DNA of 43,985 nucleotides from Roseicyclus amphidinii (GCF_030163755.1 NZ_JASJOE010000028.1:1-43985); one strand, 5' to 3'; counted from the stretch's first letter, positions 1 through 8,768 are shown. A program made the numbers and translations. The notes: generated from the sequence alone by a model not told the origin.

Positions 1-824
1 CGGTCGAGCCGCGGGTCGGGCGCAAGGCCGAGCGTCGCGGCGCGCAGGGCGGCGGTGGCGGTCTCGGGATCGGCGGGCAGGTCGCGGGCTGCGATGGGCG
101 CGCCTACCGTCACGCGATAGGGCATCTGCCCCTTGTTCAGCGTCTCGTGGAACAGCGTGATGTCGCGCAGCGTCGGGTGCAGCAGGTCGAAGGCGTAGAA
201 CAGCGCCGAGTTCCGCGCATCGAGATGCACCGGGATCACCGGCAGGTCGAACTTGCGCGCGATGCTGGCCGCGGACGGCATCCAGGGCCGCTCGTGCAGG
301 GTCAGCCCGCGGCGCTTGGCGAGCCGGCCCGAGGGGAAGATCACGCCCAGCCGCCCCTCTTCAAGTGCGGCGCGGGTATAGGTCATGGTCTCGCGCGCCT
401 TGGCGTGGCTGCGTTTCTCGGGCCGCCATTCGACCGGGGCGATGACGGTGTCGAGCTGTGGCAGGACGCGCAGGATGTCGGCATTGGCGTAGAAGAACGC
501 GTCCGAGCGCCGCGCGGCGAGAATGCGGGTCAACACCAGCCCGTCGGCGATGCCGGTGGGGTGATTGGCCACGATCAGCGCGGGGCCGTGGGCGGGGATA
601 TGTTCCAGCCCGGTGACGGCGATGTCGCGGGTGATGATCCGGGCGGCGCGCTCGAGGATCTCGGGGCCGGGGCGCTCGGACAGGCTTTCGGCCAGCGCGA
701 GGGTGCGGCGATAGCCCAGCAGGCGGTGGAGGAGCGGTCGCGCCAGCCGCCCGGCCATGTGGTCGCGGGCGATCCAGGGCGCGCGCTCGGCGAGAAGCGG
801 GTCGATGCGGGAGGCCATGTCCAT
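1..824 (-). CDS. Lysophospholipid acyltransferase family protein (hemolysin-like), C-terminus cut by window edge
   Basis: Predicted membrane-associated acyltransferase that transfers an acyl chain to a lysolipid or related acceptor. About 274 codons are visible, with no stop before the window edge, so the C-terminus is missing. The acyltransferase core starts around residue 80: VANHPTGIAD at 86-94 supplies the catalytic His88 and Asp94 in the HX5D spacing used by the hemolysin/OlsA-like subgroup. Further on are FPSGRLAKRRG (the FPxGxx substrate block) and a VIPVHL block. The start chosen is the ATG at 824 (MDMASRIDPL). An in-frame ATG at 866 would add 14 residues, and neither has a convincing ribosome site. 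It is divergent from the DUF1624 gene. The acceptor (phospholipid, ornithine lipid or other) cannot be read from sequence. Confidence 0.85.
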   Translation of the reverse strand, partial: MDMASRIDPLLAERAPWIARDHMAGRLARPLLHRLLGYRRTLALAESLSERPGPEILERAARIITRDIAVTGLEHIPAHGPALIVANHPTGIADGLVLTRILAARRSDAFFYANADILRVLPQLDTVIAPVEWRPEKRSHAKARETMTYTRAALEEGRLGVIFPSGRLAKRRGLTLHERPWMPSAASIARKFDLPVIPVHLDARNSALFYAFDLLHPTLRDITLFHETLNKGQMPYRVTVGAPIAARDLPADPETATAALRAATLGLAPDPRLD

Positions 825-913
825 GCCCGCGGTCTCGCAGTCGTTGGTAACGGTCGCGTGACGCATGGGATGGATGTAGGCATGGCTGTGGCCCGATGCT
901 AGGGTCGGGTCCG

Positions 914-1675
914 ATGAGCGAGGCGGTGATGACAGGAGCAGGGCCTGCGGCGGCAGGCGTGGCGCGGGGGCGCATCGTGGCGCTGGACCTGGCGCGCGCG
1001 GGCGCGCTGGTGGCGATGGCGGTGTTTCACTTCGTCTTCGACCTCGAGATGTTCGGCCTCGTGGCGCAGGGCACCACGATGCTGCCGGGTTGGCGCTGGC
1101 TGGCCTTTCTGACGGCCGGGTCGTTCCTGTTCCTTGTCGGGGTTGGGCTGTGGCTGGGCCATGGCCGCGGCATCCGCTGGCGCGGCTACTGGCGCCGGCT
1201 GGGGAGGGTCGCGGCGGCCGCGCTGGTGATCACGGCGGCGACATGGGTGGTGTTTCCCGGCGCTTTCGTCTTTTTCGGCATCCTGCATTCCATCGCGGTG
1301 GCAAGCCTGTTGGGGCTGGCGTTCCTGCGGCTGCCGGTGGTCGTGCTGGTGGTCTTGGGCGCCGTGGTGATCTGGCTGCCGCAGGCGGCGCGGTTCGAGG
1401 TGTTCGACGCGCCGTGGCTGTGGTGGACGGGGTTGCAGGCGGTCGGCGTGCGCTCGGTCGATTTCGTGCCGGTCTTCCCGTGGTTCGGGCCGGTGCTGTT
1501 CGGGATCGCCGCGGCGAAGGCGATGGAGCGCGCGGGGCTTTGGGCGCGGCTGGCGGCGTGGGAGGCGGGGCCGGTGGCGCGCGCCCTGGCCGTGCCGGGG
1601 CGGCACAGCCTGTTGGTCTATCTCGTGCATCAGCCGGTGCTGATTTCGCTGGTGTGGCTGGCGACGTTTCTTTGA
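914..1675 (+). CDS. DUF1624 / heparan-alpha-glucosaminide acetyltransferase-like membrane protein
   Basis: Integral membrane protein of about 253 aa. It begins with the family signature RIVALDLARAGALVAMAVFH, in which the first helix carries a charged Asp and a His, followed by several hydrophobic helices and ending in GRHSLLVYLVHQPVLI. This layout fits the HGSNAT_cat/DUF1624 family, related to acyltransferases that move acetyl groups across a membrane; no bacterial substrate is established. Start 914 is chosen because AGGG lies about 9 nt upstream. ATGs at 896 and 929 are in frame and possible. The stop codon is 3 nt from the stop of the convergent photolyase gene, so there is no room for a separate terminator. 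Confidence 0.85.
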   Translation: MSEAVMTGAGPAAAGVARGRIVALDLARAGALVAMAVFHFVFDLEMFGLVAQGTTMLPGWRWLAFLTAGSFLFLVGVGLWLGHGRGIRWRGYWRRLGRVAAAALVITAATWVVFPGAFVFFGILHSIAVASLLGLAFLRLPVVVLVVLGAVVIWLPQAARFEVFDAPWLWWTGLQAVGVRSVDFVPVFPWFGPVLFGIAAAKAMERAGLWARLAAWEAGPVARALAVPGRHSLLVYLVHQPVLISLVWLATFL

Positions 1676-1678
1676 CCG

Positions 1679-3205
1679 TTACAGGTCTAGGCTCAGCTGC
1701 GCATCGGGTTTGCGCGGCTTGCGCGCGCGGTCGTTGACGAAATGGCGGCCCGCGCCGCCGTCCTTGCGGCTGGCGTGTTTGGTGACGATGCGCTCGGCCT
1801 CGGCCCGGAAGGCATCGCCGCGGCGGACGGCCCAGACGCGGTCGCGGGCGGCGCGGGCGGCCTCGGCCACGTCGATGACGGGGGCGGGATAGGCGCGGCC
1901 GAGGAGCTTGCCCGCGCCGTCCCATGTCCAGGGCGTTTGCAGGCAAGCGTCGGGCACCTCGCGCAGCTCGGGGCACCACGCCCGCGTGAAGGCGCCGGTG
2001 GGGTCCTGGTCATGGCCCTGTTTCACCGGGTTGTAGATGCGGATGGTGTTCATGCCCGTCGTGCCCGATTGCATCTGCATCTGCGGCCAGTGGATGCCCG
2101 GCTCGTAATCGGTGAACATCCGCGCCAGATGCGGGCCGGTGGCGCGCCAGTCGAGCCAGAGGTGGTAGGAGGCGACCGCCACCAGCATCGCGCGCATGCG
2201 GAAGTTGAGCCAGCCGGTGTGGATCAGGGAGCGCATGCAGGCATCGACGAAGGGAAGGCCGGTTTCGCCCTTTTCCCACGCCATGCGGCGGGCGGTGTCG
2301 TCGCTGCGCAACCCCTCGTAGGCGGAGTGCAGGCAGCGGTGCTCGAGCGTCGGTTCGTCCTCGAGCTTCTGCATGAAATGGTCGCGCCAGGCGAGGCGGG
2401 CCTCGAAACTGGTCATGGACCCGGACCAGCCGTCGCGGGTGCCGCGCGCCTGCTGTTTGCGGGCCTTGGCCGCCTGCGCCGCCTCGCGCGGGGAGAGCGT
2501 GCCCCATGCGAGGTGCGGCGAGAGGCGGGAGCAGGCGGTGGCCCCCTCCAGCGGCGAGGACATGGCGCTGCGGTAGCTTTGGCCGCGGGTGTCGATGAAG
2601 GAGGCCAGCGTCGCCTCGGCCTCGGCCCGCCCGCCGCGCTGGCGGCCGGGGCAGGGGTCGAAGGGCAGGCCAAGGGTGCGCGCCTCGGGGATCGGGCCGG
2701 GGTCGAGGGGGAAGCCCTGCAGCGCCGTGGGCGTTTCGGCTGCGTCGGCGCGGATCGCGCGTTCGCGCCGGGCGGCCCAGCCGTCGCGGCCCTTGAGGCG
2801 GCGCACGACGCCCGGTTGCGGCAGTTCGGTCCATGTGATGCCGTTCGCCCGCGCCCAAGCGCCGATGGCGCGGTCGCGGGCGTAGCTCCAGCCGTTGCCG
2901 GTTTCCTCGAGGCTGAGAACCTCGCGGATGCCGGTGGCGGCGCAGAGATCGGCCAGCACGTCGCGCGCGGGGCCGGTCCGAACGATCAGCGGCGCGCCGA
3001 TGCGGGCCAGATCCTCGCGCAGCGTGGCAAGGCTTTCGGCCACGAAACGCCATTGCCGGGCCGAGGCGTCGGGCTGGGCCCAGCCCTCGGGCTCGGCGAT
3101 GAAGAGCGGCAGCACGCGGCCCCCGCGCGCGGCCGCGAGGGCCAGCACGGGGTTGTCCTGCAGGCGCAGGTCACGCTTGAACCAAACGAGAACATCCGAG
3201 CTCAT
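1679..3205 (-). CDS. Photolyase/cryptochrome family FAD-binding protein
   Basis: 508-aa flavoprotein expected to repair UV-induced pyrimidine dimers with light, or to act as a related photoreceptor. The N-terminal alpha/beta photolyase domain begins LVWFKRDLRLQDNPVL, typical of DNA photolyases. The C-terminal FAD domain contains SRLSPHLAWGTLS, FEARLAWRDHF, GLPFVDACMRSL and TGWLNFRMRAML. The segment that usually reads WQWxxxTG is here PQMQMQSGTTG followed by MNTIRIYNP, so one Trp of the usual electron-transfer chain appears replaced. Length is within the normal 450-520 aa. The gene runs toward DUF1624. No Shine-Dalgarno sequence precedes the ATG, and a good promoter ends about 8 nt upstream, suggesting a leaderless transcript. 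True repair substrate unknown. Confidence 0.9.
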   Translation of the reverse strand: MSSDVLVWFKRDLRLQDNPVLALAAARGGRVLPLFIAEPEGWAQPDASARQWRFVAESLATLREDLARIGAPLIVRTGPARDVLADLCAATGIREVLSLEETGNGWSYARDRAIGAWARANGITWTELPQPGVVRRLKGRDGWAARRERAIRADAAETPTALQGFPLDPGPIPEARTLGLPFDPCPGRQRGGRAEAEATLASFIDTRGQSYRSAMSSPLEGATACSRLSPHLAWGTLSPREAAQAAKARKQQARGTRDGWSGSMTSFEARLAWRDHFMQKLEDEPTLEHRCLHSAYEGLRSDDTARRMAWEKGETGLPFVDACMRSLIHTGWLNFRMRAMLVAVASYHLWLDWRATGPHLARMFTDYEPGIHWPQMQMQSGTTGMNTIRIYNPVKQGHDQDPTGAFTRAWCPELREVPDACLQTPWTWDGAGKLLGRAYPAPVIDVAEAARAARDRVWAVRRGDAFRAEAERIVTKHASRKDGGAGRHFVNDRARKPRKPDAQLSLDL

Positions 3206-3212
3206 GCGCGGG

Positions 3213-3240
3213 CAGATAGCAGGCGGCGCGCGCCTGTCAA
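3213..3240 (-). promoter_or_regulatory. Sigma70-type promoter for the photolyase gene
   Basis: On the minus strand TTGACA (3240-3235) is separated by 16 nt from TATCTG (3218-3213). A start point 6-8 nt downstream would fall on or within a few bases of the photolyase ATG at 3205. Confidence 0.6.
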
Positions 3241-3253
3241 AGGGGGTTTCGCG

Positions 3254-3430
3254 TCAGTTCCCTTCGACGCGCGGCAGGGCCGAGGGCGACGGGTCGCCGG
3301 CAACGCCGATCTGGTAGCCGATGAAGCCCGCAAGGGCGATGAGGGCAAGCGCGATGAGGGCGCGCAGGACGACGAGAACCGGCTTGTGCCGGCGTTCCTC
3401 GGTTTCGACATTGGTGCTTGGGGCGGACAT
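3254..3430 (-). CDS. Small single-pass membrane protein
   Basis: 58-aa protein not recognised as a named family. It starts MSAPSTNVETEERRHK, a charged cytoplasmic-type head, followed by a hydrophobic segment of about 22 residues (VLVVLRALIALALIALAGF) with IGYQIG after it and a short Pro/Ser-rich tail. A strong ribosome site (GGAGGAACACC before the ATG) supports real translation. It lies between the photolyase gene and the WYL regulator on the same strand, but 123 nt from the upstream gene, so it may have its own promoter. Function unknown. Confidence 0.65.
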   Translation of the reverse strand: MSAPSTNVETEERRHKPVLVVLRALIALALIALAGFIGYQIGVAGDPSPSALPRVEGN

Positions 3431-3553
3431 GGTGTTCCTCCTTCGGGCGTTGCTGTCGATGCCACGGGCCTTGGGTGGCCGGTGGTGCGAGGGGCGCGAC
3501 CTATGGCCCTTTGCGGGGGCTTCAAGGCTTGACTCACGGGGTCGTGAAGACGG

Positions 3554-4273
3554 TCAGGGGCGGCGGAGCGGCAGGGGGCCGTGGTCCTGCGCGCTGTTCT
3601 CGGCCTCGATCCGGGCGTAGAAATCGACAAGGCGCTTGCCGCGCTCGGGGCGGAACGGCTCGCCCTCGGTCATCGCCTCGATCCGGTCGGCGCGGAACAT
3701 GCGGAAATCCTCGCGCAGCTCGCACCAGGCGATCAGCGTCCAGACCTTGCCCCAGAACAGTTGCCCCAGCGGGCGCACGCAGCGCGCGGAGGGCAGGCCC
3801 GCCTCGTCGCGGTAGTCCAGATGCAGGCGCAGCCTGCCGTCGATGGCCGATTGCAGCGCGTCGAGCCGCGCGCGCAGGGGCGCGTCGAAGCCGATGCCGA
3901 TGGCCGCCAGCGCCACCTCGCGGGCGGGGCCCTGTTCGGCCTCGGGCAGGACGGCGCGGATCTTGACCAGCGCTTCTTCCGCGGCGCGGCCCATCTCGGC
4001 CCCGCCGAAAGCCTGCAGCAGGCGCGCGCCCGCGACCAGCGCCGTGACCTCGTCGCGGGTGAACATCAGCGGCGGCAGGTCGAAGCCCGCCGCCATGATG
4101 TAGCCCACGCCCGCCTCGCCCTCGATCGGCACGCCAGACCCCTGCAGGTCGGCGATGTCGCGGTAGATCGTGCGGGTGCTGACCTCGAGCCGCTCGGCCA
4201 GTGCCTGCGCGGTGACGAGCCGACCGCCGCGCAGGTGCTGCACGATCTGGAAGAGGCGGTCGGCCCGGCGCAT
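3554..4273 (-). CDS. YafY/DeoR-like transcriptional regulator with WYL domain
   Basis: 239-aa DNA-binding regulator. Residues 1-60 form an HTH_11-type winged helix (MRRADRLFQIVQHL, then LAERLEVSTRTIYRDIADL). The middle and C-terminal part (about 135-215) is a WYL-like ligand-sensing domain with WTLIAWCELREDFRMFRADR. Its ATG overlaps the stop of the upstream VOC gene by one base (TGATG), so the two are translationally coupled. Regulators of this family next to VOC-domain proteins usually control their own small operon. TGTCA-type inverted repeats upstream of the operon (4691-4726) are a candidate operator. Ligand unknown. Confidence 0.85.
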   Translation of the reverse strand: MRRADRLFQIVQHLRGGRLVTAQALAERLEVSTRTIYRDIADLQGSGVPIEGEAGVGYIMAAGFDLPPLMFTRDEVTALVAGARLLQAFGGAEMGRAAEEALVKIRAVLPEAEQGPAREVALAAIGIGFDAPLRARLDALQSAIDGRLRLHLDYRDEAGLPSARCVRPLGQLFWGKVWTLIAWCELREDFRMFRADRIEAMTEGEPFRPERGKRLVDFYARIEAENSAQDHGPLPLRRP

Positions 4274-4656
4274 CAGCCCCCCGCCGCTTGGAAAAGCCCG
4301 ATGGAATTGCCGTCGGGGTCGGTGATGTAGGCAAACCGGCCGTCCGGGATCTGGATGGGCGGTGAGAGGACGGTGCCGCCCGCGGGGGCGACACGGGCGA
4401 TGGCGTCTTCCAGCGCATCCGCGATGGCGAGGTGGACGGTGGGGCCCACGCCGCCCGGCGCGGGCTTGCCGGGGTAAAGGTGAACGCCGCCGCCCGACAT
4501 CGGCGGGTCGGTGACGAAGACGGCGGTGTCGTTCGGCCCCATGCTCTGCCGCTCGAGGCGGCAGCCGGTGACGGTTTCGTAAAAGGCGGTCCCGGCGTCG
4601 AGGTCGGTGACGGGGATTTCCGTCCAGGCGACGGGAAGGGCGGGGGTGAAGGTCAT
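4273..4656 (-). CDS. VOC (glyoxalase/bleomycin-resistance) family protein
   Basis: 127-aa protein with a single vicinal-oxygen-chelate fold. It shows the two beta-alpha-beta-beta-beta modules: WTEIPVTDLDAGTAFYETV at the N-terminus and DGRFAYITDPDGNSIGLFQ at the C-terminus. Proteins of this type act as small metal-dependent lyases, dioxygenases or drug-binding proteins, and the substrate cannot be assigned. It is the first gene of a two-gene operon with the WYL regulator, whose start overlaps its stop. Upstream lie several TGTCA/TGACA half-sites, which suggests feedback control by that regulator. Confidence 0.85.
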   Translation of the reverse strand: MTFTPALPVAWTEIPVTDLDAGTAFYETVTGCRLERQSMGPNDTAVFVTDPPMSGGGVHLYPGKPAPGGVGPTVHLAIADALEDAIARVAPAGGTVLSPPIQIPDGRFAYITDPDGNSIGLFQAAGG

Positions 4657-4690
4657 GTCGGGATGCTCCGGTTGATGTGACTGACCCTGT

Positions 4691-4726
4691 TGTCATGACA
4701 TACCCCTGCTGACAGCCTTCTGTCAG
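4691..4726. promoter_or_regulatory. Candidate operator: paired TGTCA/TGACA inverted repeats
   Basis: TGTCATGACA (4691-4700) is a perfect 10-bp palindrome. Ten bases on, CTGACAG-CCTT-CTGTCAG (4709-4726) is a 7-bp inverted repeat. Both are built from the same TGTCA half-site and lie 35-70 nt upstream of the VOC-regulator operon. Autoregulation by the WYL regulator is inferred. Confidence 0.5.
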
Positions 4727-4761
4727 GAGGGTTTCGAGCCGGGTGGATTCGGGCGGTCCGC

Positions 4762-4790
4762 TTGCGGCCATCCCGGCTGCGGCCTAGCTT
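4762..4790 (+). promoter_or_regulatory. Possible promoter of pepN
   Basis: TTGCGG (4762-4767), 17-nt spacer, TAGCTT (4785-4790). The -10 box is weak. The expected start near 4797 leaves a leader of about 23 nt containing GAGAGG before the pepN ATG. Confidence 0.35.
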
Positions 4791-4819
4791 GTCCCCTGTC
4801 CGTTCCCCGAGAGGTCCCG

Positions 4820-7423
4820 ATGAAAGACGCAGCCCCCCAGCCCATCCACCTCGCCGATTACCGCCCGCCCTCGTATCTCGTGGAGGAGGTTCGGCTGACC
4901 TTTCGGCTGCAGCCCAAGGGCACCCGCGTCCTGTCGCGGGTCCGCTTCCGCGCCAACCCCGAGGGGCTGGAGGATGGCAACCTGCATCTCGACGGCGAGG
5001 GGGTTCGGCTGATCTCCTGCTCCATCGACGGGGAGCCGCTGACCGCGTTCGACTACCTGCTGACCGCCGAGGGGCTGACCGTGCCCGCGGCGCGGCTGCC
5101 CGAGGGGGCCTTCACATGGGAGGCGGAGGTCGAGATCGACCCCGAGGAAAACACCGCGCTGGAGGGGCTTTACACCTCGAACGGAATGTTCTGCACCCAA
5201 TGCGAGGCCGAGGGGTTCCGCAAGATCACCTTCTACCCCGACCGTCCCGACGTGATGGCGCCCTTCACCGTGCGGATCGAGAGCGATCTGCCCGTGCTTC
5301 TGTCGAACGGCAACCCGGTGGCCTCGGGCGAGGGCTGGGCCGAGTGGCATGACCCGTGGCCGAAGCCCTCCTATCTTTTCGCGCTGGTCGCCGGTGAGCT
5401 GGTGGCGTATTCCGACCGCTTCACGACCATGTCGGGGCGCGAGGTGGCGCTGAACATCTGGGTGCGGCCGGGTGACGAGGGGAAATGCGCCTACGCGATG
5501 GATGCGCTGAAACGCTCGATGCGCTGGGACGAAGAGGTGTACGGCCGCGAATACGATCTGGACGTGTTCAACATCGTGGCCGTCGATGATTTCAACATGG
5601 GCGCGATGGAGAACAAGGGGTTGAACATCTTCAACTCCAAGTTCGTGCTGGCCACGCCCGAGACCGCGACCGACCGGGATTACGATTTCATCGAAGGCAT
5701 CGTCGCGCATGAATATTTCCACAACTGGACCGGCAACCGCATCACCTGCCGCGACTGGTTCCAGCTGTGCCTGAAGGAGGGGCTGACCGTCTTCCGCGAC
5801 CAGCAGTTCAGCGCCGACATGCGCTCAGCGCCGGTGAAGCGGATCGAGGAGGTGCTGCAGCTGCGCGCGCGCCAGTTCCGCGAGGATGCGGGGCCGCTCG
5901 CGCATAACGTGCGGCCCGACAGCTATGTCGAGATCAACAATTTCTACACCGCGACCGTCTACGAGAAGGGCGCCGAGGTGATCGGGATGCTGCACCGGCT
6001 TGTGGGCGCGGACGGCTACCGGGCGGCGCTGGACGCCTATTTCAGCCGCCATGACGGGCAGGCCTGCACGATCGAGGATTGGCTGGCGGTGTTCGAGGAT
6101 GTGACGGGCCGCGACCTGTCGCAGTTCAAGCGCTGGTACACGCAGGCGGGCACGCCGCGGGTGAGTGCGCGCTGGGCGCGGACGGGCGGCACTCTGAAGA
6201 TGACGCTGGCCCAGGAGCTGCCCGCCACCCCCGGCCAGCCGCTCAAGGAACCCGCGGTGATCCCGGTGGCGCTGGGGCTGCTTGCGCCCGACGGGACCGA
6301 GCTGTTGCCGGAGACGCTGGTGGTGCTCGACGGGCGGGAGGCGGAGCTGGAGTTCGACATCGCGGGGATGGCGGAGCGGGCCGGTGTCGCCATGCCCGAG
6401 CGCGTGATCCCGTCGCTTCTGCGCGGGTTTTCCGCGCCGGTGATCCTCGATGCGCCGCTCAGCCGCGCGGACCGGCTGGTGCTGCTGGCCCATGACCCCG
6501 ACCCGTTCAACCGCTGGGAGGCGGGCCGCAGCCTGATGCGCGAGACGCTTCTGGCGATGCTGACCGACGGGGCCGCGCCCGATGCGGCGCTGTTCGAGGC
6601 CTTGGCGACGCTGCTGACAACCGACACGCTCGACCCGGCCTATCGCGCGCTGGCGTTGGCGCTGCCCTCCGAGGACGACATCGCGCAGGCGGCCCATGAC
6701 GCGGGCGTGGTGCCGGACCCCACGGCGATCCACGGCGTCCGGCGGGCGCTGCAGACGGCGATGGCCGAGGCGCTGCAGCCTGTGCTCGCGGCGCTGCATG
6801 ACGCGATGGACCCCGGCCCGGTGTATTCCCCCGACGCCGAACAGGCCGCGAAACGCAGTTTGCGCAACGCGGCGCTGATGCTGCTTGCCCGTGTCGAGGG
6901 GCCGGAGCGGGCGCAGGCGCGCTACGACGCGGCCACCAACATGACCGACGAGATGGCGGCCTTCGCCGCGCTGCTGGAGGCGGGCGACACGCAGGTCGCC
7001 GCGCGCTTCCACGACCGCTGGAAGGGCGACCGGCTGGTGATGGACAAGTGGTTCATGGTGCAGATTGCCCATGCCGAGCCCGAACAGGCGGTCGCGGTGG
7101 CCCAGCGGCTGACAGACCATCCGCTGTTCGACTGGAAGAACCCCAACCGCTTCCGTTCGGTCATCGGCGGGCTGACCGCCGGAAACCCGGCGGGGTTCCA
7201 CGACCCCACGGGGGCGGGCTACCGCTTCCTTGCCGATTGGCTGCTCAAGGTGGACGCCAAGAACCCGCAGACGGCGGCGCGGATGTCGACGGCCTATGAG
7301 ACCTGGCGGCGCTATGACGCCGACCGGCAACAGCTGATCGCGGGGGAGTTGGACCGGATCGCCGCGGCCGAGGGTCTGAGCCGCGACCTGGGCGAGATGG
7401 TGAGCCGCATCCGCGGCAGTTGA
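4820..7423 (+). CDS. pepN: Aminopeptidase N (M1 zinc metallopeptidase)
   Basis: 867-aa cytoplasmic peptidase that removes N-terminal residues from peptides during protein turnover. E. coli PepN is 870 aa, and the key residues fall at the same positions: the exopeptidase motif GAMEN with Glu264, and the zinc site HEYFH (His297, Glu298, His301) with the third ligand Glu320 in [20 protein letters not shown]. The C-terminal half is the helical DUF3458 region of bacterial PepN. The ATG at 4820 has GAGAGG about 5 nt upstream. The gene appears monocistronic at its 5' end. No truncation or odd composition seen. Confidence 0.97.
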   Translation: MKDAAPQPIHLADYRPPSYLVEEVRLTFRLQPKGTRVLSRVRFRANPEGLEDGNLHLDGEGVRLISCSIDGEPLTAFDYLLTAEGLTVPAARLPEGAFTWEAEVEIDPEENTALEGLYTSNGMFCTQCEAEGFRKITFYPDRPDVMAPFTVRIESDLPVLLSNGNPVASGEGWAEWHDPWPKPSYLFALVAGELVAYSDRFTTMSGREVALNIWVRPGDEGKCAYAMDALKRSMRWDEEVYGREYDLDVFNIVAVDDFNMGAMENKGLNIFNSKFVLATPETATDRDYDFIEGIVAHEYFHNWTGNRITCRDWFQLCLKEGLTVFRDQQFSADMRSAPVKRIEEVLQLRARQFREDAGPLAHNVRPDSYVEINNFYTATVYEKGAEVIGMLHRLVGADGYRAALDAYFSRHDGQACTIEDWLAVFEDVTGRDLSQFKRWYTQAGTPRVSARWARTGGTLKMTLAQELPATPGQPLKEPAVIPVALGLLAPDGTELLPETLVVLDGREAELEFDIAGMAERAGVAMPERVIPSLLRGFSAPVILDAPLSRADRLVLLAHDPDPFNRWEAGRSLMRETLLAMLTDGAAPDAALFEALATLLTTDTLDPAYRALALALPSEDDIAQAAHDAGVVPDPTAIHGVRRALQTAMAEALQPVLAALHDAMDPGPVYSPDAEQAAKRSLRNAALMLLARVEGPERAQARYDAATNMTDEMAAFAALLEAGDTQVAARFHDRWKGDRLVMDKWFMVQIAHAEPEQAVAVAQRLTDHPLFDWKNPNRFRSVIGGLTAGNPAGFHDPTGAGYRFLADWLLKVDAKNPQTAARMSTAYETWRRYDADRQQLIAGELDRIAAAEGLSRDLGEMVSRIRGS

Positions 7424-7467
7424 GCGCGCTCTGGCCGGGGCGGGGCCGCGCGCTAGCTGCCCCCCTC

Positions 7468-7665
7468 ATGGCCAAGATGCAAAAGAAACGCGACCTGCCG
7501 CAAAAGACCTGCGTGACCTGCGGGCGGCCCTTTACGTGGCGCAAGAAGTGGGAAAAGGTGTGGGACGAGGTCAGGTATTGTTCCCGCAAGTGCCGCGACA
7601 CGCGGTCCTTGGGCGGGCAGGTTGGGGCGCAGGATGGGGCGGGGACCGCGCGGCGTCGCGGTTGA
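7468..7665 (+). CDS. DUF2256 small zinc-ribbon-like protein
   Basis: 65-aa protein starting [15 protein letters not shown]. It carries two CxxC pairs, [19 protein letters not shown] followed by CSRKC, which likely hold one zinc ion; this fits the DUF2256 family. The C-terminal tail after CRDTR is low-complexity. It sits 44 nt after pepN. In other bacteria DUF2256 genes are often found near photolyase/cryptochrome genes; here a photolyase gene lies about 4 kb away, so the link is only suggestive. Biochemical role unknown. Confidence 0.8.
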   Translation: MAKMQKKRDLPQKTCVTCGRPFTWRKKWEKVWDEVRYCSRKCRDTRSLGGQVGAQDGAGTARRRG

Positions 7666-7677
7666 CCGGAAACCGGC

Positions 7678-8610
7678 TTGCCTCCGAAGGGTTCGGTAAC
7701 GATTTTGGCACAGGTCGTGCGCTACGCTTATTTTCCCGAACAGTTCGCAGGGCCCTTGCCGGACGATCCGCTGGCCGTGGCGCAGACCGTCGTGCAGATC
7801 CCCACGCGGCTGTCGCAGCATGCGCGGCCGGTGCCCATGCAGATCGACGAGGGCAGGCTGGCCGCGCCGCTGCAGATTGCCGGGCGGGCGTTCGATGCGG
7901 GGGTGCGGGTGCAGCCGCTCTGGACGCTGGCGGATGTGCGGCGCGGTCTGCGGCTGACGGCCTACCGGCTCGAGGCGGAGATGCGGGAGGACGAAAGCGT
8001 CCGGGATGCCCCGCTGACGGTCATCACCTCGATGTTGCCGCTCAAGCAGGGGCAGGGGCTGGACCTGTCGCTTGAGCTGCCCAAGGGCGGCGAGGCCATC
8101 CTGCGCGCGGGCGCGCTTGCGGGGGGCACGCGCATCCTGACCGAGCGGGGCAAGCGCCCCATCGAGGATATCGCGCCCGGCGAGCGGGTCTGGACCGAAG
8201 CCGGGCAGTTCCGGCCCGTGCTGTGGCACGGGGTTCAAAGCCTGCCGGCCCGTGGGCTGGCCGCGCCGCTGCGCCTGCCGCGTGACCTGCTGGGGCTGAC
8301 CGAGGATATCCTGGTGCCCGCCACGCAATACCTGCGCATCGAGAAGGCCGGGGCGGAGGCGCTTGTGCCCGCGTCGGTGTTCGAGCGGACGGGGCGGGCG
8401 GGGCGCGAGTTCGGCGGGGCGGTCAGCTGGCACCAGCTGCTGTTGCCGGAACATGCGCTGATCCATGCCGCGGGGATGGCGGTGGCGAGCCTTCATGCGC
8501 CCGACCTGTCGGGGGAACGGCCGGAGGGTTGGCCCGAGGCGGATGTCACCCATGACGCGCCCGTCTTGCCCCGCCTGACCGAGGATGCGGCGCTGGACTG
8601 GATCGGCTGA
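7678..8610 (+). CDS. Hint (hedgehog/intein) domain protein with degenerate catalytic site
   Basis: Up to 310 aa. The first about 140 residues resemble no family I recognise. The rest has the Hint layout seen in many rhodobacterial proteins: GGTRILTERGKRPIEDIAPG, ERVWTEAGQFRPVLWHG, a middle block ending EDILVPATQYL, and WHQLLLPEHALIHAAGM. In active Hint domains the block starts with a catalytic Cys (CFxxGT). Here the matching position is Ala (ALAGGT), so self-cleavage is not expected. The start is uncertain: the frame opens at a TTG at 7678, with other TTG/GTG codons at about 7705 and 7717, none with a clear ribosome site. Not part of an obvious operon. Confidence 0.75.
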   Translation: MPPKGSVTILAQVVRYAYFPEQFAGPLPDDPLAVAQTVVQIPTRLSQHARPVPMQIDEGRLAAPLQIAGRAFDAGVRVQPLWTLADVRRGLRLTAYRLEAEMREDESVRDAPLTVITSMLPLKQGQGLDLSLELPKGGEAILRAGALAGGTRILTERGKRPIEDIAPGERVWTEAGQFRPVLWHGVQSLPARGLAAPLRLPRDLLGLTEDILVPATQYLRIEKAGAEALVPASVFERTGRAGREFGGAVSWHQLLLPEHALIHAAGMAVASLHAPDLSGERPEGWPEADVTHDAPVLPRLTEDAALDWIG

Positions 8611-8699
8611 GGCGGGCTCGGTCGCGCGGGAGCGGGGCCTTGGCATCGCGTCCGGCGCTGCGCGCCGGTCTTTCAAACCTGCCTGTTCGGGGGCCGAGA

Positions 8700-8738
8700 C
8701 TCCGGCCTTGAGCTCCGGCCTTGAGCTCCGGCCTTGCG
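8700..8738 (+). repeat. Three tandem copies of a 13-bp unit
   Basis: CTCCGGCCTTGAG occurs at 8700-8712 and 8713-8725, with a third copy (CTCCGGCCTTGCG, 11 of 13 matches) at 8726-8738. It lies in the 244-nt gap between the Hint gene and glcB, upstream of the glcB promoter. Confidence 0.8.
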
Positions 8739-8768
8739 GGTTGCGCGCGCGGCTTTCACCTCGGCTTG

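Noticed and set aside
1742-3532. Open plus-strand frame of about 600 codons opposite the photolyase gene
   Set aside because: Shadow of the photolyase reading frame in GC-rich DNA; no domain, no ribosome site, extends across unrelated genes.
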